Below are positions 9,517 to 18,275 of a DNA stretch of 64,000 nt, piece by piece; within the stretch, counting starts at the first letter, position 1; every line of letters starts with the position of its first letter. Position numbers and translations under genes: made by a program. Under the pieces are notes generated by a model that saw only the letters and a list, made by a program, of their open reading frames with translations, was not told the origin of the DNA and did no database searches. This DNA comes from Tenacibaculum sp. 190524A02b (lineage in GTDB: Bacteria; Bacteroidota; Bacteroidia; Flavobacteriales; Flavobacteriaceae), in contig NZ_OZ038525.1 of NCBI RefSeq assembly GCF_964036645.1, positions 4,654,001 to 4,718,000 of the forward strand. Reading direction: 5' to 3'.

Positions 9517-10157
9517 GTTATAAAAATTCTATTAAAGTTTTGATTTATTTTAAATTTTACGGTTTCTAAATCTTTTCCTTGAATAGTGGCAAATGTATTA
9601 TAAATGTTTTTAATTGATTGAGAGGAGTTATCGGTTTCTAGCAAAATATTTTCTATAGGGATTTTAGCAATTGTATTTTGGAGTTTTGTATTGTTTAATA
9701 AATAGGCTCCTAATGATAATATAATGTTGCTTTTTAACAGCTCAAGAGCTATTTGTTCGCTTTTATTAAAGCCATGAATAACCCAGATTTGTTGAGATTT
9801 TAATTGTTTTTTTAAAGCAATAATCTCATTGTAAGCTCTAACACAGTGAATGATTAGAGGTTTATTGTGTTTTTCTGAAAGCTGAATTTGTTGTTTAAAA
9901 ACTTCAATTTGCATATTGAAATCAACTTTAGATAATTTATCTAACCCACATTCTCCAATTGCTATACAGTTTTTATAAGATAATTTTTGGGTTAAGAGTT
10001 GGATTTCAGAATTGATAGTACTTTTATCTATATACCAAGGATGAATACCTACAGAGAAAAAAGAATTTGGTTCCTTTATGTTTGGAAAGTTATTTACAAC
10101 TGAAGTTATGTCTGTGTCTGAATCAATATTGTGTGTATGAACATCAATAAAGTTCAT
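9513..10157 (-). CDS. TatD family metal-dependent hydrolase
   Basis: A TatD-type TIM-barrel hydrolase. The N-terminal metal motif is DVHTHN, with GECGLDKL, PLIIHCVRA and LLETDNSS following in family order. I prefer the start at 10157 (MNFIDVHTHN) because TatD proteins begin just before this motif and this ATG lies directly after the dtd stop. A longer reading from 10181 would overlap dtd. At about 214 residues it is shorter than the usual ~255, as is common for Bacteroidota members. TatD proteins are DNases or exonucleases; the physiological substrate here is not known. Confidence 0.88.
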   Translation of the reverse strand: MNFIDVHTHNIDSDTDITSVVNNFPNIKEPNSFFSVGIHPWYIDKSTINSEIQLLTQKLSYKNCIAIGECGLDKLSKVDFNMQIEVFKQQIQLSEKHNKPLIIHCVRAYNEIIALKKQLKSQQIWVIHGFNKSEQIALELLKSNIILSLGAYLLNNTKLQNTIAKIPIENILLETDNSSQSIKNIYNTFATIQGKDLETVKFKINQNFNRIFIT

Positions 10158-10158
10158 A

Positions 10159-10611
10159 TTACTCTTTGTTTTTAGAGTCAATGATTATAGTAACTGGGCC
10201 GTTATTTAGTAATTCAACTTTCATATCGGCACCAAATTGCCCTGTTTGGACTTTTTTACCCAAATCTTTTTCAATCTGAGTAATAAACTTTTCATATAAA
10301 GGAATGGCTATATCAGGTTTTGCTGCTTTTATATAACTTGGGCGATTTCCTTTTTTGGTAGAAGCGTGAAGCGTGAATTGACTTACTACTATTATTTCGC
10401 CTAAAGAATCTAAAATAGATGTGTTCATTACATTATTTTCATCATTAAAAATTCTCAGATTAACTATTTTTTTTGATAGCCAAGTAATGTCTTCATGAGT
10501 GTCTTCATTAACAATCCCTAATAAAACAAGAAGTCCTTCTTTAATATTTGCAACTTTTTCATTATTAATAGTCACACTAGCCTTACTTACTCTTTGTATT
10601 ACTGCTTTCAT
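10159..10611 (-). CDS. dtd: D-aminoacyl-tRNA deacylase
   Basis: A 150-residue protein of normal family length that hydrolyses D-amino acids (and glycine) mis-attached to tRNA. It shows the two DTD signatures SQFTLHA (from residue 77) and NGPVTI (137-142); the latter contains the Gly-cisPro chirality filter. The N-terminus MKAVIQRVSKASVTI is canonical. It lies 12 bp after rsgA and is followed by tatD with essentially no gap, indicating one transcript. Confidence 0.96.
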   Translation of the reverse strand: MKAVIQRVSKASVTINNEKVANIKEGLLVLLGIVNEDTHEDITWLSKKIVNLRIFNDENNVMNTSILDSLGEIIVVSQFTLHASTKKGNRPSYIKAAKPDIAIPLYEKFITQIEKDLGKKVQTGQFGADMKVELLNNGPVTIIIDSKNKE

Positions 10612-10623
10612 TTTTAAGAAAGT

Positions 10624-11565
10624 TTATTTCCAAATATCTGTTCTGTAGTTCTCTTCTTCTCCTTCTAAAATTTGTAAATAGCTTTTATATCTAGACCATG
10701 AAATTTCATCGTTTTCTAAAGCGTCTTTTACAGCGCAATTAGGTTCGTTTACATGAATACAATTATTGAATTTACAGTTTTGTTTTAATGCAAAAAACTC
10801 TGGGAAATAATCACCTAGTTCATCTTTATCCATGTCAACCACTCCAAACCCTTTAATCCCTGGTGTATCAATAATTCTGGCATCAAAATTTAAATCAAAC
10901 ATTTCCGCAAAAGTAGTGGTGTGTTGGCCTTGTTTATGCTGTTCAGATATTTCTTTAGTTTTTAAATTTAAGTCAGGTTCAATAGTATTTACTAAGGTTG
11001 TTTTTCCTACACCAGAATGTCCAGCAAACATACTAACTTTGTTTAGCATAAGCTCTTTTACAAGATCAACATTTTTATTTTTTGTAGCAGAAACTTCTAT
11101 ACAAGTATACCCTATTTTTTCATAGATGTCTTTTAAATATAAGATTTCAGCTTTTTGATCAATTTCATAGGAATCAATTTTATTAAAGACTAAAATAGTT
11201 TCAATAGAATAAGCCTCAGCAGTAACTAAAAAACGATCAATAAACGTAGTAAACGTAGGTGGGTTATCTATAGTGATTAATAAAAAAACTTGATCAATAT
11301 TAGCGGCTATTATATGAGTTTGTTTAGAAAGATTTACAGATTTACGTACAATATAATTTTTACGCTCCTGTATTTTGGTAATAACTCCAGTTTCATCATC
11401 CGTTTTAGTTTCAAGGTGAAATTCTACAAAATCGCCAACAGCAATAGGATTCGTACTTTTTATCCCTTTAATTCTAAATTTACCCTTAATACGACATTTA
11501 TACAATGTAGTTTCATGTTTAACCCAATACCAACTTCCTGTAGATTTGTATACCGTTCCAATCAT
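10624..11565 (-). CDS. rsgA: Ribosome small subunit-dependent GTPase A
   Basis: A 313-residue circularly permuted GTPase that assists late 30S subunit maturation. An N-terminal OB-fold (about 1-65) is followed by the permuted G motifs: NKID (128-131) precedes the P-loop GHSGVGKT (182-189), then DTPG (233-236). The C-terminal zinc finger has Cys264, Cys269, His271 and Cys277. It is first gene of the rsgA-dtd-tatD-tcdA cluster. Confidence 0.96.
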   Translation of the reverse strand: MIGTVYKSTGSWYWVKHETTLYKCRIKGKFRIKGIKSTNPIAVGDFVEFHLETKTDDETGVITKIQERKNYIVRKSVNLSKQTHIIAANIDQVFLLITIDNPPTFTTFIDRFLVTAEAYSIETILVFNKIDSYEIDQKAEILYLKDIYEKIGYTCIEVSATKNKNVDLVKELMLNKVSMFAGHSGVGKTTLVNTIEPDLNLKTKEISEQHKQGQHTTTFAEMFDLNFDARIIDTPGIKGFGVVDMDKDELGDYFPEFFALKQNCKFNNCIHVNEPNCAVKDALENDEISWSRYKSYLQILEGEEENYRTDIWK

Positions 11566-11604
11566 AATAACAAAGATGAGAATAAAAATTGAATGTACTT
11601 ATGA

Positions 11605-12360
11605 CTAATTCTGCATTAAATCATCAATTTTATCTTTGACAGATCCTTTTTCCCCAATTCTAATGAATCTAAAGAGTATTTGAGGAATTAAGCCCGGAGA
11701 AATAATAATCGAAGCATTTTTTGCAACTTTAATATCTCTCTGATTTATAACTTCACTAATCTCATTTTTGGGAGTGTTTGCAACTTTGGTAGCAAATTTC
11801 CATGCTCCATTTCTGGCAAGTTCCATACTGAAGTTTACTAAGAAGTTGTCAATTTTATGAGTGTATTTAAGAATCTTTTTTAAAAAAGGCCAAACTTTAG
11901 ATAAATCATTTTCAACTTCATTAACAAGAGAAGCTAAAATGGTATTTATTTTGTTAAAGTCATTTTTTAAATCATTAATAGGTTTTCCTTCAGAAACTTG
12001 AGCCGCTGCAATACCTAAATCAAGATTAATGTGAGCGTTCATACCTATTAGTAAATGTTGTAAAACTATAGGCCAGTATTTATCAGAAATTGAAAAAGCT
12101 TTTTCCCAAGATAAAGTTACCGGCTTGTTTTTTTGGTAATTATAATAAGCTTCAATGTATCTTTTTGCAAAAATTACATCTAACTTCTCCATACGTTCTC
12201 CGTTTTCAAAAAAATTGTTTGAAATTCCTTCTTTAACCTTTTCAGTAACTTTTAAATATAATGCTGCAAAATATCCAGTAGTACTTTTGTTTGTAATGGC
12301 TTCATCTATAATTTTTTTTAATGTATTTATTACATCATCTATAGTTTCAATAGTTGGCAT
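11605..12360 (-). CDS. DUF5995 family protein
   Basis: A protein of about 251 residues matching the DUF5995 pattern: it begins MPTIETIDDVINTLKKII and continues with GYFAALYLKVT and ERMEKLDVIFAKRYIEAY. No signal peptide or membrane segment; it looks all-helical and cytosolic. Function unknown. I choose the start at 12360 because the family begins at MPTIE; a start at 12396 would add 12 atypical residues. Divergent from the next gene. Confidence 0.8.
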   Translation of the reverse strand: MPTIETIDDVINTLKKIIDEAITNKSTTGYFAALYLKVTEKVKEGISNNFFENGERMEKLDVIFAKRYIEAYYNYQKNKPVTLSWEKAFSISDKYWPIVLQHLLIGMNAHINLDLGIAAAQVSEGKPINDLKNDFNKINTILASLVNEVENDLSKVWPFLKKILKYTHKIDNFLVNFSMELARNGAWKFATKVANTPKNEISEVINQRDIKVAKNASIIISPGLIPQILFRFIRIGEKGSVKDKIDDLMQN

Positions 12361-12483
12361 ATGTTTTTTAGTTTGGTTTTGTGTAAAGTAAAACAAAATA
12401 AATTAGATTTATTTTTATTTTAATAAAAGTGCTGATTTTAAACCTAAAAGATTATATTCGTGCCAATTTTAAAAATATTTATT

Positions 12484-12939
12484 ATGAAAAAAAATGTACT
12501 ATCAATAGTATTTGTTTTGTTTGTAGCTTTGTCAATTAATGCTCAAAAGTATGAGTATAAAATTGTAACAAGTGTAGAGTCAATTATACCAAATGGTTTA
12601 GGGAGATCTAGACTTTTATCATCAAACGAAGCAAGAAACTATAAGGATTTTACATCTTCAAGAACTGAAGAAAATGACAAAAGAAACAAGTCTAGTAGGT
12701 CAGAAATTAGAGTAAAAAACTTTGATGAAACAAAATTATTAAACTTCTTTAACTTAGGGGGAATCAGGTTTCAAAACATTGTAGCTAATGATGCTGTTAT
12801 TACTTCAAAAATTAATACTATGATTGAAGAAGGATGGGATTTAGCTTTTGTAAATAGTGGAACTGAAAGTTATGGAGGTAAAGGAGATAAAAATGGAATT
12901 TTTATAACTCGTTTTATCTTTAGAAGATTAAAAAAATAA
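12484..12939 (+). CDS. Hypothetical secreted protein (DUF4177-like)
   Basis: About 151 residues from the ATG at 12484, beginning with a signal peptide (MKKNVLSIVFVLFVALSINAQ). The segments YEYKIV near the N-terminus and IEEGWDLAFVNSG near the C-terminus resemble the short DUF4177 fold, with a Ser/Arg-rich insert between. I do not recognise a function. An upstream in-frame ATG at 12460 would add eight residues ahead of the signal peptide and is less likely. Followed by a strong terminator. Confidence 0.8.
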   Translation: MKKNVLSIVFVLFVALSINAQKYEYKIVTSVESIIPNGLGRSRLLSSNEARNYKDFTSSRTEENDKRNKSSRSEIRVKNFDETKLLNFFNLGGIRFQNIVANDAVITSKINTMIEEGWDLAFVNSGTESYGGKGDKNGIFITRFIFRRLKK

Positions 12940-12955
12940 TTAATTTTTTTTATAT

Positions 12956-12995
12956 AAAAAGGGTCGTTTAAATTTAATTAAACGACCCTTTTTTA
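12956..12995. terminator. Intrinsic terminator
   Basis: The stem GGGTCGTTTAA / TTAAACGACCC has A-rich and T-rich flanks. It sits between the secreted hypothetical gene (+) and the DAHPS/CM gene (-), and can serve both. Confidence 0.85.
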
Positions 12996-13024
12996 GTTGT
13001 GTGTTGTTGTTGAAAGCTTTAAAA

Positions 13025-14107
13025 TTACCCTTTGATAATTTTTTCTTGGTGGTTAATACTCTCTTGGTGAATAGCTTTAAACATTTTTAAAACAAATTCT
13101 TCGCTTAAACCTCTAGACTCACCTTCTAAAATCATGTTTCCTAATATTTCATTCCAACGTTTAGATTGTAATACGGCAACATTTTTCTCTTTTTTAAGCT
13201 CTCCAATTTTGTCAGCTATTTTCATTCTCTTCCCTAAAGTATCTATTAACTGACTATCTGCAACATTAATTTGAGCTCTTAAATTATCTAGGTTTTCTTT
13301 ATAAGTTTCATCTGTGGTAGTTTCTTTTCTAACTCTAAGATTTTCCATTATTTGTTTTAAGCTATCAGGAGTAACTTGTTGAGCTGCATCACTCCATGCA
13401 TTATCAGGGTCATTGTGTGTTTCAATCATTAAACCATCAAAATTTAAATCTAAAGCAGTTTGAGAAACATCAAAAACCATGTCTCTTTTTCCTGTAATGT
13501 GTGAAGGGTCACAAATTAATGGTAGGTCAGGAAATCTGTTTTGGAATTCAATAGCTAACTGCCATTCAGGAATATTTCTATATTTTGATTTTTCGTAAGT
13601 AGAAAACCCTCTATGTATTGCTCCTAAATTTTTAATGCCTGCTGAATATAACCTTTCAATTCCTCCTAACCATAAAGCTAAATCTGGATTTACAGGGTTT
13701 TTAACTAAAACGGTTTTGTCAGTTCCTTTTAAAGCTTCTGCAATTTCTTGCATTATAAATGGGCTAACTGTTGAACGAGCTCCAATCCAAAGTAAATCAA
13801 TATCATGTTCTAAGGCAAGGTCAACGTGAGCAGAGTTAGCTACTTCGGTACAAGTTTTCATTCCTGTTTCCTCTTTTACTTTTTGAAGCCATTTTAAACC
13901 TAAAGCGCCTACACCTTCAAAGTTTCCTGGTCTAGTTCTAGGTTTCCAAATACCAGCTCTGAAATAGTTTACATCTGAGTCTTTTAATTGGTGAGCAATA
14001 GTTAATACTTGCTCTTCTGTTTCAGCGCTACAAGGTCCTGCAATTACTAATGGATGCGGAAGCTCCATGTTGTTAAGCCATGTTCTTAGTTGTTTTGAAT
14101 TCTCCAT
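13025..14107 (-). CDS. Bifunctional DAHP synthase / type II chorismate mutase
   Basis: A 360-residue fusion. Residues 1 to about 255 are a DAHP synthase (IAGPCSAETEEQ, FRAGIWKPRTRPGNFEG, ICDPSHITGKRDMV); about 270-355 are an AroQ-type chorismate mutase (LRAQINVADSQLIDTLGKRMKIADKIGELKK). It thus supplies both the first shikimate-pathway step and the chorismate-to-prephenate branch point. It is last gene of the pheA-aminotransferase-tyrA operon, which would make the operon responsive to the Phe attenuator upstream. The DAHPS-CM fusion in this domain order is typical of Bacteroidota. Confidence 0.95.
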   Translation of the reverse strand: MENSKQLRTWLNNMELPHPLVIAGPCSAETEEQVLTIAHQLKDSDVNYFRAGIWKPRTRPGNFEGVGALGLKWLQKVKEETGMKTCTEVANSAHVDLALEHDIDLLWIGARSTVSPFIMQEIAEALKGTDKTVLVKNPVNPDLALWLGGIERLYSAGIKNLGAIHRGFSTYEKSKYRNIPEWQLAIEFQNRFPDLPLICDPSHITGKRDMVFDVSQTALDLNFDGLMIETHNDPDNAWSDAAQQVTPDSLKQIMENLRVRKETTTDETYKENLDNLRAQINVADSQLIDTLGKRMKIADKIGELKKEKNVAVLQSKRWNEILGNMILEGESRGLSEEFVLKMFKAIHQESINHQEKIIKG

Positions 14108-14132
14108 GTTTTTTGGTTGTTATATAGGTTTT

Positions 14133-14981
14133 TTATTGTATTCCGTTTAAAATTTGTTTGATATGATTGGTGTTTTCCATTTCTTGATAAATCTCTTGGA
14201 AATTATCTTGTAACATCAACTCTTTAAATTGTTGTAGATTGTTTATGTATTCGTCTAAGGTTTCTATAACGTTAGTCTTATTTTGTTGAAAAATAGGCGT
14301 CCACATTGCTGGAGAGCTTTTTGCTAATCTAACAGTAGAGGCAAAACCACTACCAGCCATATCAAAAATATCTCGCTCATTTTTTTCTTTCTCAATAACA
14401 GTTTTTCCTAGCATAAATGAACTTATGTGTGACAAGTGAGAAACATAAGCTATATGTTTGTCATGTGATTTTGGGTCCATGTATCGAATTCTCATGCCAA
14501 TTTTTGAAAAAATAGTTAAAGCTTTCTCTTGTAATTTAAAAGCCGTTTTTTCAACTTCACAAATAATGTTTGTTTTACCTCTATATAAATTCTTTAATGC
14601 AGCTTTAGGACCTGAAAATTCTGTTCCAGCAATTGGGTGTGTAGCTAAAAAGTTTCTTCTTTTAGGGTTATTTTTAACTATTTCACAGATATCTTCTTTG
14701 GTAGAACCAACATCTAATACTAAGGTATTATCATCAATAATTTCAAGTACTTTAGTTATTAGTTTTAAAGAAACGTCAACAGGAACAGATATAATTACTA
14801 CTTCAGCTTTTTCTAAATCTTTAAAAGTAGCTTTGTGTTGAATAATACCAATTTCTAAAGCTTCAAGTAGATGATTTTCATTATTATCTATTCCATAAAT
14901 AGTAGCATTTTCAAATTCGGTTTGAATGTCTAATGCCAAACTACCACCAATTAATCCCAGTCCAATTACAAATACATTCAT
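14133..14981 (-). CDS. tyrA: Prephenate dehydrogenase
   Basis: A 282-residue NAD(P)-dependent enzyme converting prephenate to 4-hydroxyphenylpyruvate for tyrosine. The N-terminal Rossmann motif GLGLIGGS is at residues 7-14; the substrate region has THPIAGTEFSGPKAA and HDKHIAYVSHLSHI. No ACT domain is present, so feedback control would have to lie elsewhere. Its start abuts the preceding aminotransferase gene, indicating tight translational coupling. Confidence 0.95.
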   Translation of the reverse strand: MNVFVIGLGLIGGSLALDIQTEFENATIYGIDNNENHLLEALEIGIIQHKATFKDLEKAEVVIISVPVDVSLKLITKVLEIIDDNTLVLDVGSTKEDICEIVKNNPKRRNFLATHPIAGTEFSGPKAALKNLYRGKTNIICEVEKTAFKLQEKALTIFSKIGMRIRYMDPKSHDKHIAYVSHLSHISSFMLGKTVIEKEKNERDIFDMAGSGFASTVRLAKSSPAMWTPIFQQNKTNVIETLDEYINNLQQFKELMLQDNFQEIYQEMENTNHIKQILNGIQ

Positions 14982-16124
14982 TTAAAATCGTGTTATCGCT
15001 TCCTTAATTTGTTTTTCTGAGACACATAACGAAAAGCGAATGTATCCTTCTCCTTGGCTACCAAAAATAGTACCTGGGGCTACAAAAATATTTTTATTAT
15101 ATAGTAGGTTATCAACTACTTTTTCTGATTCCTGACCTTTAGGAAGTTTAGCCCATACAAACATTCCTGTAGCATTTTTATCGTAGCTACAATTTAAAAT
15201 ATCAGCCAAGTTAAAAATAAGCTCCTGTCTTGTTTTATATATTTTGTTTTGTTCTACAAACCATTGATTGTCTAGTTCTAAAGCTTCAATAGCTCCTTTT
15301 TGGATGCCATAAAACATACCAGAATCCATTTGGGTTTTTACTTTCAAAACTTCATTTAAAAAGTTAGAAGAGCCAATGAGCTTTCCAACACGCCAACCAG
15401 CCATATTAAAAGATTTGCTTAATGAATTTAATTCTAAAGCAATGTTTTTAGCTCCTTCTACTTGTAAAATACTTAAAGGTTCTTCGTTAAGTATAAAGCT
15501 ATAAGGGTTGTCATTTACTATAACAATGTGATGTTTCTTTCCAAAAGAAATTAATTTCTCATAAGTTTCTTTAACAGCTTTAGTGCCAGTAGGCATATGT
15601 GGATAGTTTACCCACATAAGCTTAACCTTACTTAAATCTAATTGTTCAAGTTCATCAAAGTTAGGCTGCCAATTGTTTTTATCGTCTAAATTATAATAAA
15701 TAGGATTTGCTCCTACCAAATTAGTAACTGAACTATAGGTTGGGTAACCTGGGTTAGGAATTAAAACGTTATCACCTTCATTTAAAAAAGCTAAAGAAAT
15801 ATGCATAATCCCTTCTTTACTTCCCATCAAAGGAAGTACTTCACTATCTGGATTAACTGTAACATTATACTTACTTTTGTAAAAAGCAGCTACAGCATTT
15901 CTAAACTCAGGTAATCCTTGATAACTTTGGTATTTATGTGCTCCAGAATCTGTTAAGCTATTTTGAATAGCTTCAATTACAGACTTTGGAGGTTGTAAAT
16001 CAGGGCTTCCAATTCCCATATTAATAATTGGTTTGCCTTCATTAGCTAACGCTCTAACTTCTTTAAGTTTTTTAGAGAAGTAGTATTCTTGTACGGTTTG
16101 TAAACGATTTGCAAAAGTTATCAT
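14982..16124 (-). CDS. Class I/II PLP aminotransferase, probably aromatic/prephenate-pathway
   Basis: A 380-residue fold-type I aminotransferase. The PLP lysine is in SLSKSFN (Lys237), and NMAGWRVG with the C-terminal GEGYIRFSLC are typical. It lies between pheA (4-bp overlap) and tyrA (abutting), so it most likely transaminates phenylpyruvate and 4-hydroxyphenylpyruvate. The family also includes LL-diaminopimelate and alanine-type aminotransferases; specificity is inferred from context, not residues. Confidence 0.88.
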   Translation of the reverse strand: MITFANRLQTVQEYYFSKKLKEVRALANEGKPIINMGIGSPDLQPPKSVIEAIQNSLTDSGAHKYQSYQGLPEFRNAVAAFYKSKYNVTVNPDSEVLPLMGSKEGIMHISLAFLNEGDNVLIPNPGYPTYSSVTNLVGANPIYYNLDDKNNWQPNFDELEQLDLSKVKLMWVNYPHMPTGTKAVKETYEKLISFGKKHHIVIVNDNPYSFILNEEPLSILQVEGAKNIALELNSLSKSFNMAGWRVGKLIGSSNFLNEVLKVKTQMDSGMFYGIQKGAIEALELDNQWFVEQNKIYKTRQELIFNLADILNCSYDKNATGMFVWAKLPKGQESEKVVDNLLYNKNIFVAPGTIFGSQGEGYIRFSLCVSEKQIKEAITRF

Positions 16125-16945
16125 AATCTTCCGTTTTTATATTCGCCTAATATTTTAAAGTTGTTTGCCATGATTTCAATAATCGATTTTGCTTTGGCAA
16201 AATCGCTATACTCATTAAAAGTAGTATCCACAAAGAAGGCATACTTCCAAGGAGTATCTATAATTGGTAATGATTGAATTTTTGTAAGGTTTAGTTTACA
16301 GTCACTCATTACATTTAGTACAGTAGCCAAGCTTCCTCTTTTATGATCTAATTCAAAACGTAAAGAAGCTTTGTTGATACTGTTTATATTGTTTTCAGGT
16401 TTTTCAGTTTGTAGTATAACAAAACGAGTTTCGTTATTTTTTATAGTTTGTATTTCATCTTCAATCACTTCTAAACCAAAAATATCAGCAGCAATTTTTG
16501 GAGCAATAGCAGCCACACCTGATAATTTTTCTTCTGAAATAGTTTTTGCTACAGCAGAAGTATCTACATCCTCAACTAATTTTATGAAAGGATGTTTTTT
16601 AAAAAACTCTTTACATTGTAATAAAGCCATTGGATGTGAGCATACCTCTCTAATATCTTCAATATTTTGATTGGGTAAAGCCATCAGGTGATGATGGATT
16701 GGTAAATAGTATTCCCCAGAAATATGTAAGTTATATTTGTCTATTAATGCATAGTTAGGGATAATTGACCCTGCAATAGTATTCTCTATTGCCATAACAG
16801 CTTCATCAGAGCTTTTTGACAATAGGCTGTCAGTTAGAATGTCAAAGGATAAACATTCATTTAGCTGAATGTTTTTCCCGTAAAAGTTCTCCGCAACTAT
16901 GTGGTGATTACTTCCCTGTATTCCTTGAATGGCTATTTTTTTCAT
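16121..16945 (-). CDS. pheA: Prephenate dehydratase
   Basis: A 274-residue enzyme making phenylpyruvate from prephenate. The N-terminal dehydratase domain (AIQGIQGSNHHIVAENFYG, AIENTIAGSIIPNYALI, ETRFVILQ) is followed by a C-terminal ACT domain from about 190. The usual Phe-binding ESRP motif of the ACT domain reads QSLP here. The TRF catalytic motif is intact. First structural gene of the operon, directly downstream of a Phe-codon leader peptide and terminator. Confidence 0.95.
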   Translation of the reverse strand: MKKIAIQGIQGSNHHIVAENFYGKNIQLNECLSFDILTDSLLSKSSDEAVMAIENTIAGSIIPNYALIDKYNLHISGEYYLPIHHHLMALPNQNIEDIREVCSHPMALLQCKEFFKKHPFIKLVEDVDTSAVAKTISEEKLSGVAAIAPKIAADIFGLEVIEDEIQTIKNNETRFVILQTEKPENNINSINKASLRFELDHKRGSLATVLNVMSDCKLNLTKIQSLPIIDTPWKYAFFVDTTFNEYSDFAKAKSIIEIMANNFKILGEYKNGRL

Positions 16946-16953
16946 TGTTGTGC

Positions 16954-17030
16954 AAAAAAAAAGCCTCGATGTTATCGAGACTTTATGGTTATACTATTTT
17001 TTTGTTATTCAAAATATGTCATAAAGTCTC
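16954..17030 (-). promoter_or_regulatory. Phenylalanine attenuator (antiterminator/terminator) of the pheA operon
   Basis: On the minus strand the segment GAGACTTTATG (17030-17020) is an exact 11-bp complement of CATAAAGTCTC (16987-16977), forming an antiterminator. The latter's 3' end overlaps the 5' arm of a terminator CTCGAT-AAC-ATCGAG (16979-16965) followed by a run of nine T. The pairs are mutually exclusive. The 5' antiterminator strand is also the end of the leader reading frame (17019-17078), the geometry expected for ribosome-stalling attenuation. It precedes pheA by nine bases. Confidence 0.85.
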
Positions 17031-17078
17031 TGCTCTTACTAAAAAAGTAAAAGTAAAAATAGAAACCTTGCCATACAT
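17019..17078 (-). CDS. Phe leader peptide of the pheA operon
   Basis: A 19-codon reading frame MYGKVSIFTFTFLVRAETL with three Phe codons in close alternation (IFTFTF) ahead of the attenuator. The TGA stop lies within the first antiterminator strand, so a ribosome finishing translation would mask that strand and permit termination, while one stalled at Phe codons would leave it free. No Shine-Dalgarno is visible, as usual in this phylum. Its role is inferred by analogy with the enterobacterial phe leader. Confidence 0.8.
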   Translation of the reverse strand: MYGKVSIFTFTFLVRAETL

Positions 17079-17325
17079 TGTTTAACATCGAATTGTGTCT
17101 TTTTATTTGTTCGGGACAAATCTTGAAAATAATTTTTAAATAACCAAACTTTTTATGTGAAAAAAAATAAAACTATTTCCAAATCTTGTGTTTTATTAAG
17201 GAAATAACATTAATTATGTTTATAATTTAACTAATACTTAGTCTTTGTTTAAAATTAATATTTAATTGATGTGATTTATTTCAAAGGTGTTAATAATGTT
17301 CTATAGAGAACTTGATGTTTATTTA
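17079..17325. other. Intergenic region with likely pheA-operon promoter
   Basis: This AT-rich stretch separates the phe leader from the homoserine-kinase-like gene, both on the minus strand. On that strand AAGATTTG (about 17127-17120) follows a TTTGG by roughly 21 bases and is a near match to the -33/-7 arrangement. I see no ORF, RNA gene or repeat beyond this. Confidence 0.4.
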
Positions 17326-18267
17326 TTAGTTTGTTAATGTCTTAAATTGAGTAACCGATATGTCTTTTATATAATTAGTAATGTTTTGTAATTCTTTATA
17401 GTGATTTTTTAGTTCCGGTAATGGTTTTGTATAGTTAAAATGTTTATGTCTCCAAAACGTCATAGCTGCCGCTGCATATACAGTAAAAGCTTGTAAAACA
17501 TTTTTTTCTAAAAGAGTCAATTCAATTTCTTTTTGGTAGCCTTTAAGAAAACATTTAGCTTTTTTAAAAATTAATTTTTCTTCTTTAGAACATAATCCTA
17601 CTAACGCCATTCCTATATCAAAAACTCGATAATAATATGCAGCTTCTTCAAAATCCATAATAATAATGTCTTTCTCTTTACTTGAAATAATAATATTACT
17701 GGGGAACAAGTCACTATGTATTAATGATTTTACAGGATTGAGTTTAAGGTATGGAGTTATATAAGTTTTGATTTCTTTCAACCATATATCAAAAGAACTA
17801 TTTGGGGCATATTTTGTTACTTCATTAAAATGGTTTTGTCCATAACTAATTTCATTTGGAAGGTAGTTTGGTGCGTTGATTGTATGAAGCTTTCCCATTT
17901 GTTGACCTGCTAATTCTAAAAGGTGATTGGGGAGTTCTTTAAGAACTTTCCCTTGGATAAATTTCTTTATTAAAACAGGTTTACCCTTATAAGTCCCCAA
18001 TGTTTTCCCATCTATAGTGTCTACAATTTTAGAAGTAGTAAAGTTATGTTTTTCTAAGTGTTTTAAAATATTAGATAACATTAATGCCTCAGTTGCTGTT
18101 TTCTGTTCACAAATAGTCAATACGAACCTAGTATTTATAGTGTCAATGCAGTAATTAGTGTTTTCAGAACCACCTTTTAATAGTTTATATGCACTTATGT
18201 TTTGAAAACCATATTGTTGAACAATGGAACTTATAGCAGCTTTATTTAAAATTGTATACTTTGACAT
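17326..18267 (-). CDS. APH-fold kinase, probable homoserine kinase (ThrB2 type)
   Basis: A 313-residue protein with the aminoglycoside-phosphotransferase/choline-kinase fold: the N-lobe has LLKGGSENTNYCI, the catalytic loop is IHSDLFPSNIII (Asp in HxD) and the metal-binding segment is IIMDFEEAAYY. This is the alternative homoserine kinase family, unrelated to GHMP-type ThrB. Its position 8 bp downstream of threonine synthase supports production of O-phosphohomoserine. Other small-molecule kinases share the fold, so the substrate is inferred from context. Confidence 0.75.
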   Translation of the reverse strand: MSKYTILNKAAISSIVQQYGFQNISAYKLLKGGSENTNYCIDTINTRFVLTICEQKTATEALMLSNILKHLEKHNFTTSKIVDTIDGKTLGTYKGKPVLIKKFIQGKVLKELPNHLLELAGQQMGKLHTINAPNYLPNEISYGQNHFNEVTKYAPNSSFDIWLKEIKTYITPYLKLNPVKSLIHSDLFPSNIIISSKEKDIIIMDFEEAAYYYRVFDIGMALVGLCSKEEKLIFKKAKCFLKGYQKEIELTLLEKNVLQAFTVYAAAAMTFWRHKHFNYTKPLPELKNHYKELQNITNYIKDISVTQFKTLTN

Positions 18268-18275
18268 TTGATATA

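Noticed and set aside
14458..14841. 127-codon + strand frame opposite tyrA.
   Set aside because: Shadow of a complete TyrA gene; low-complexity composition.
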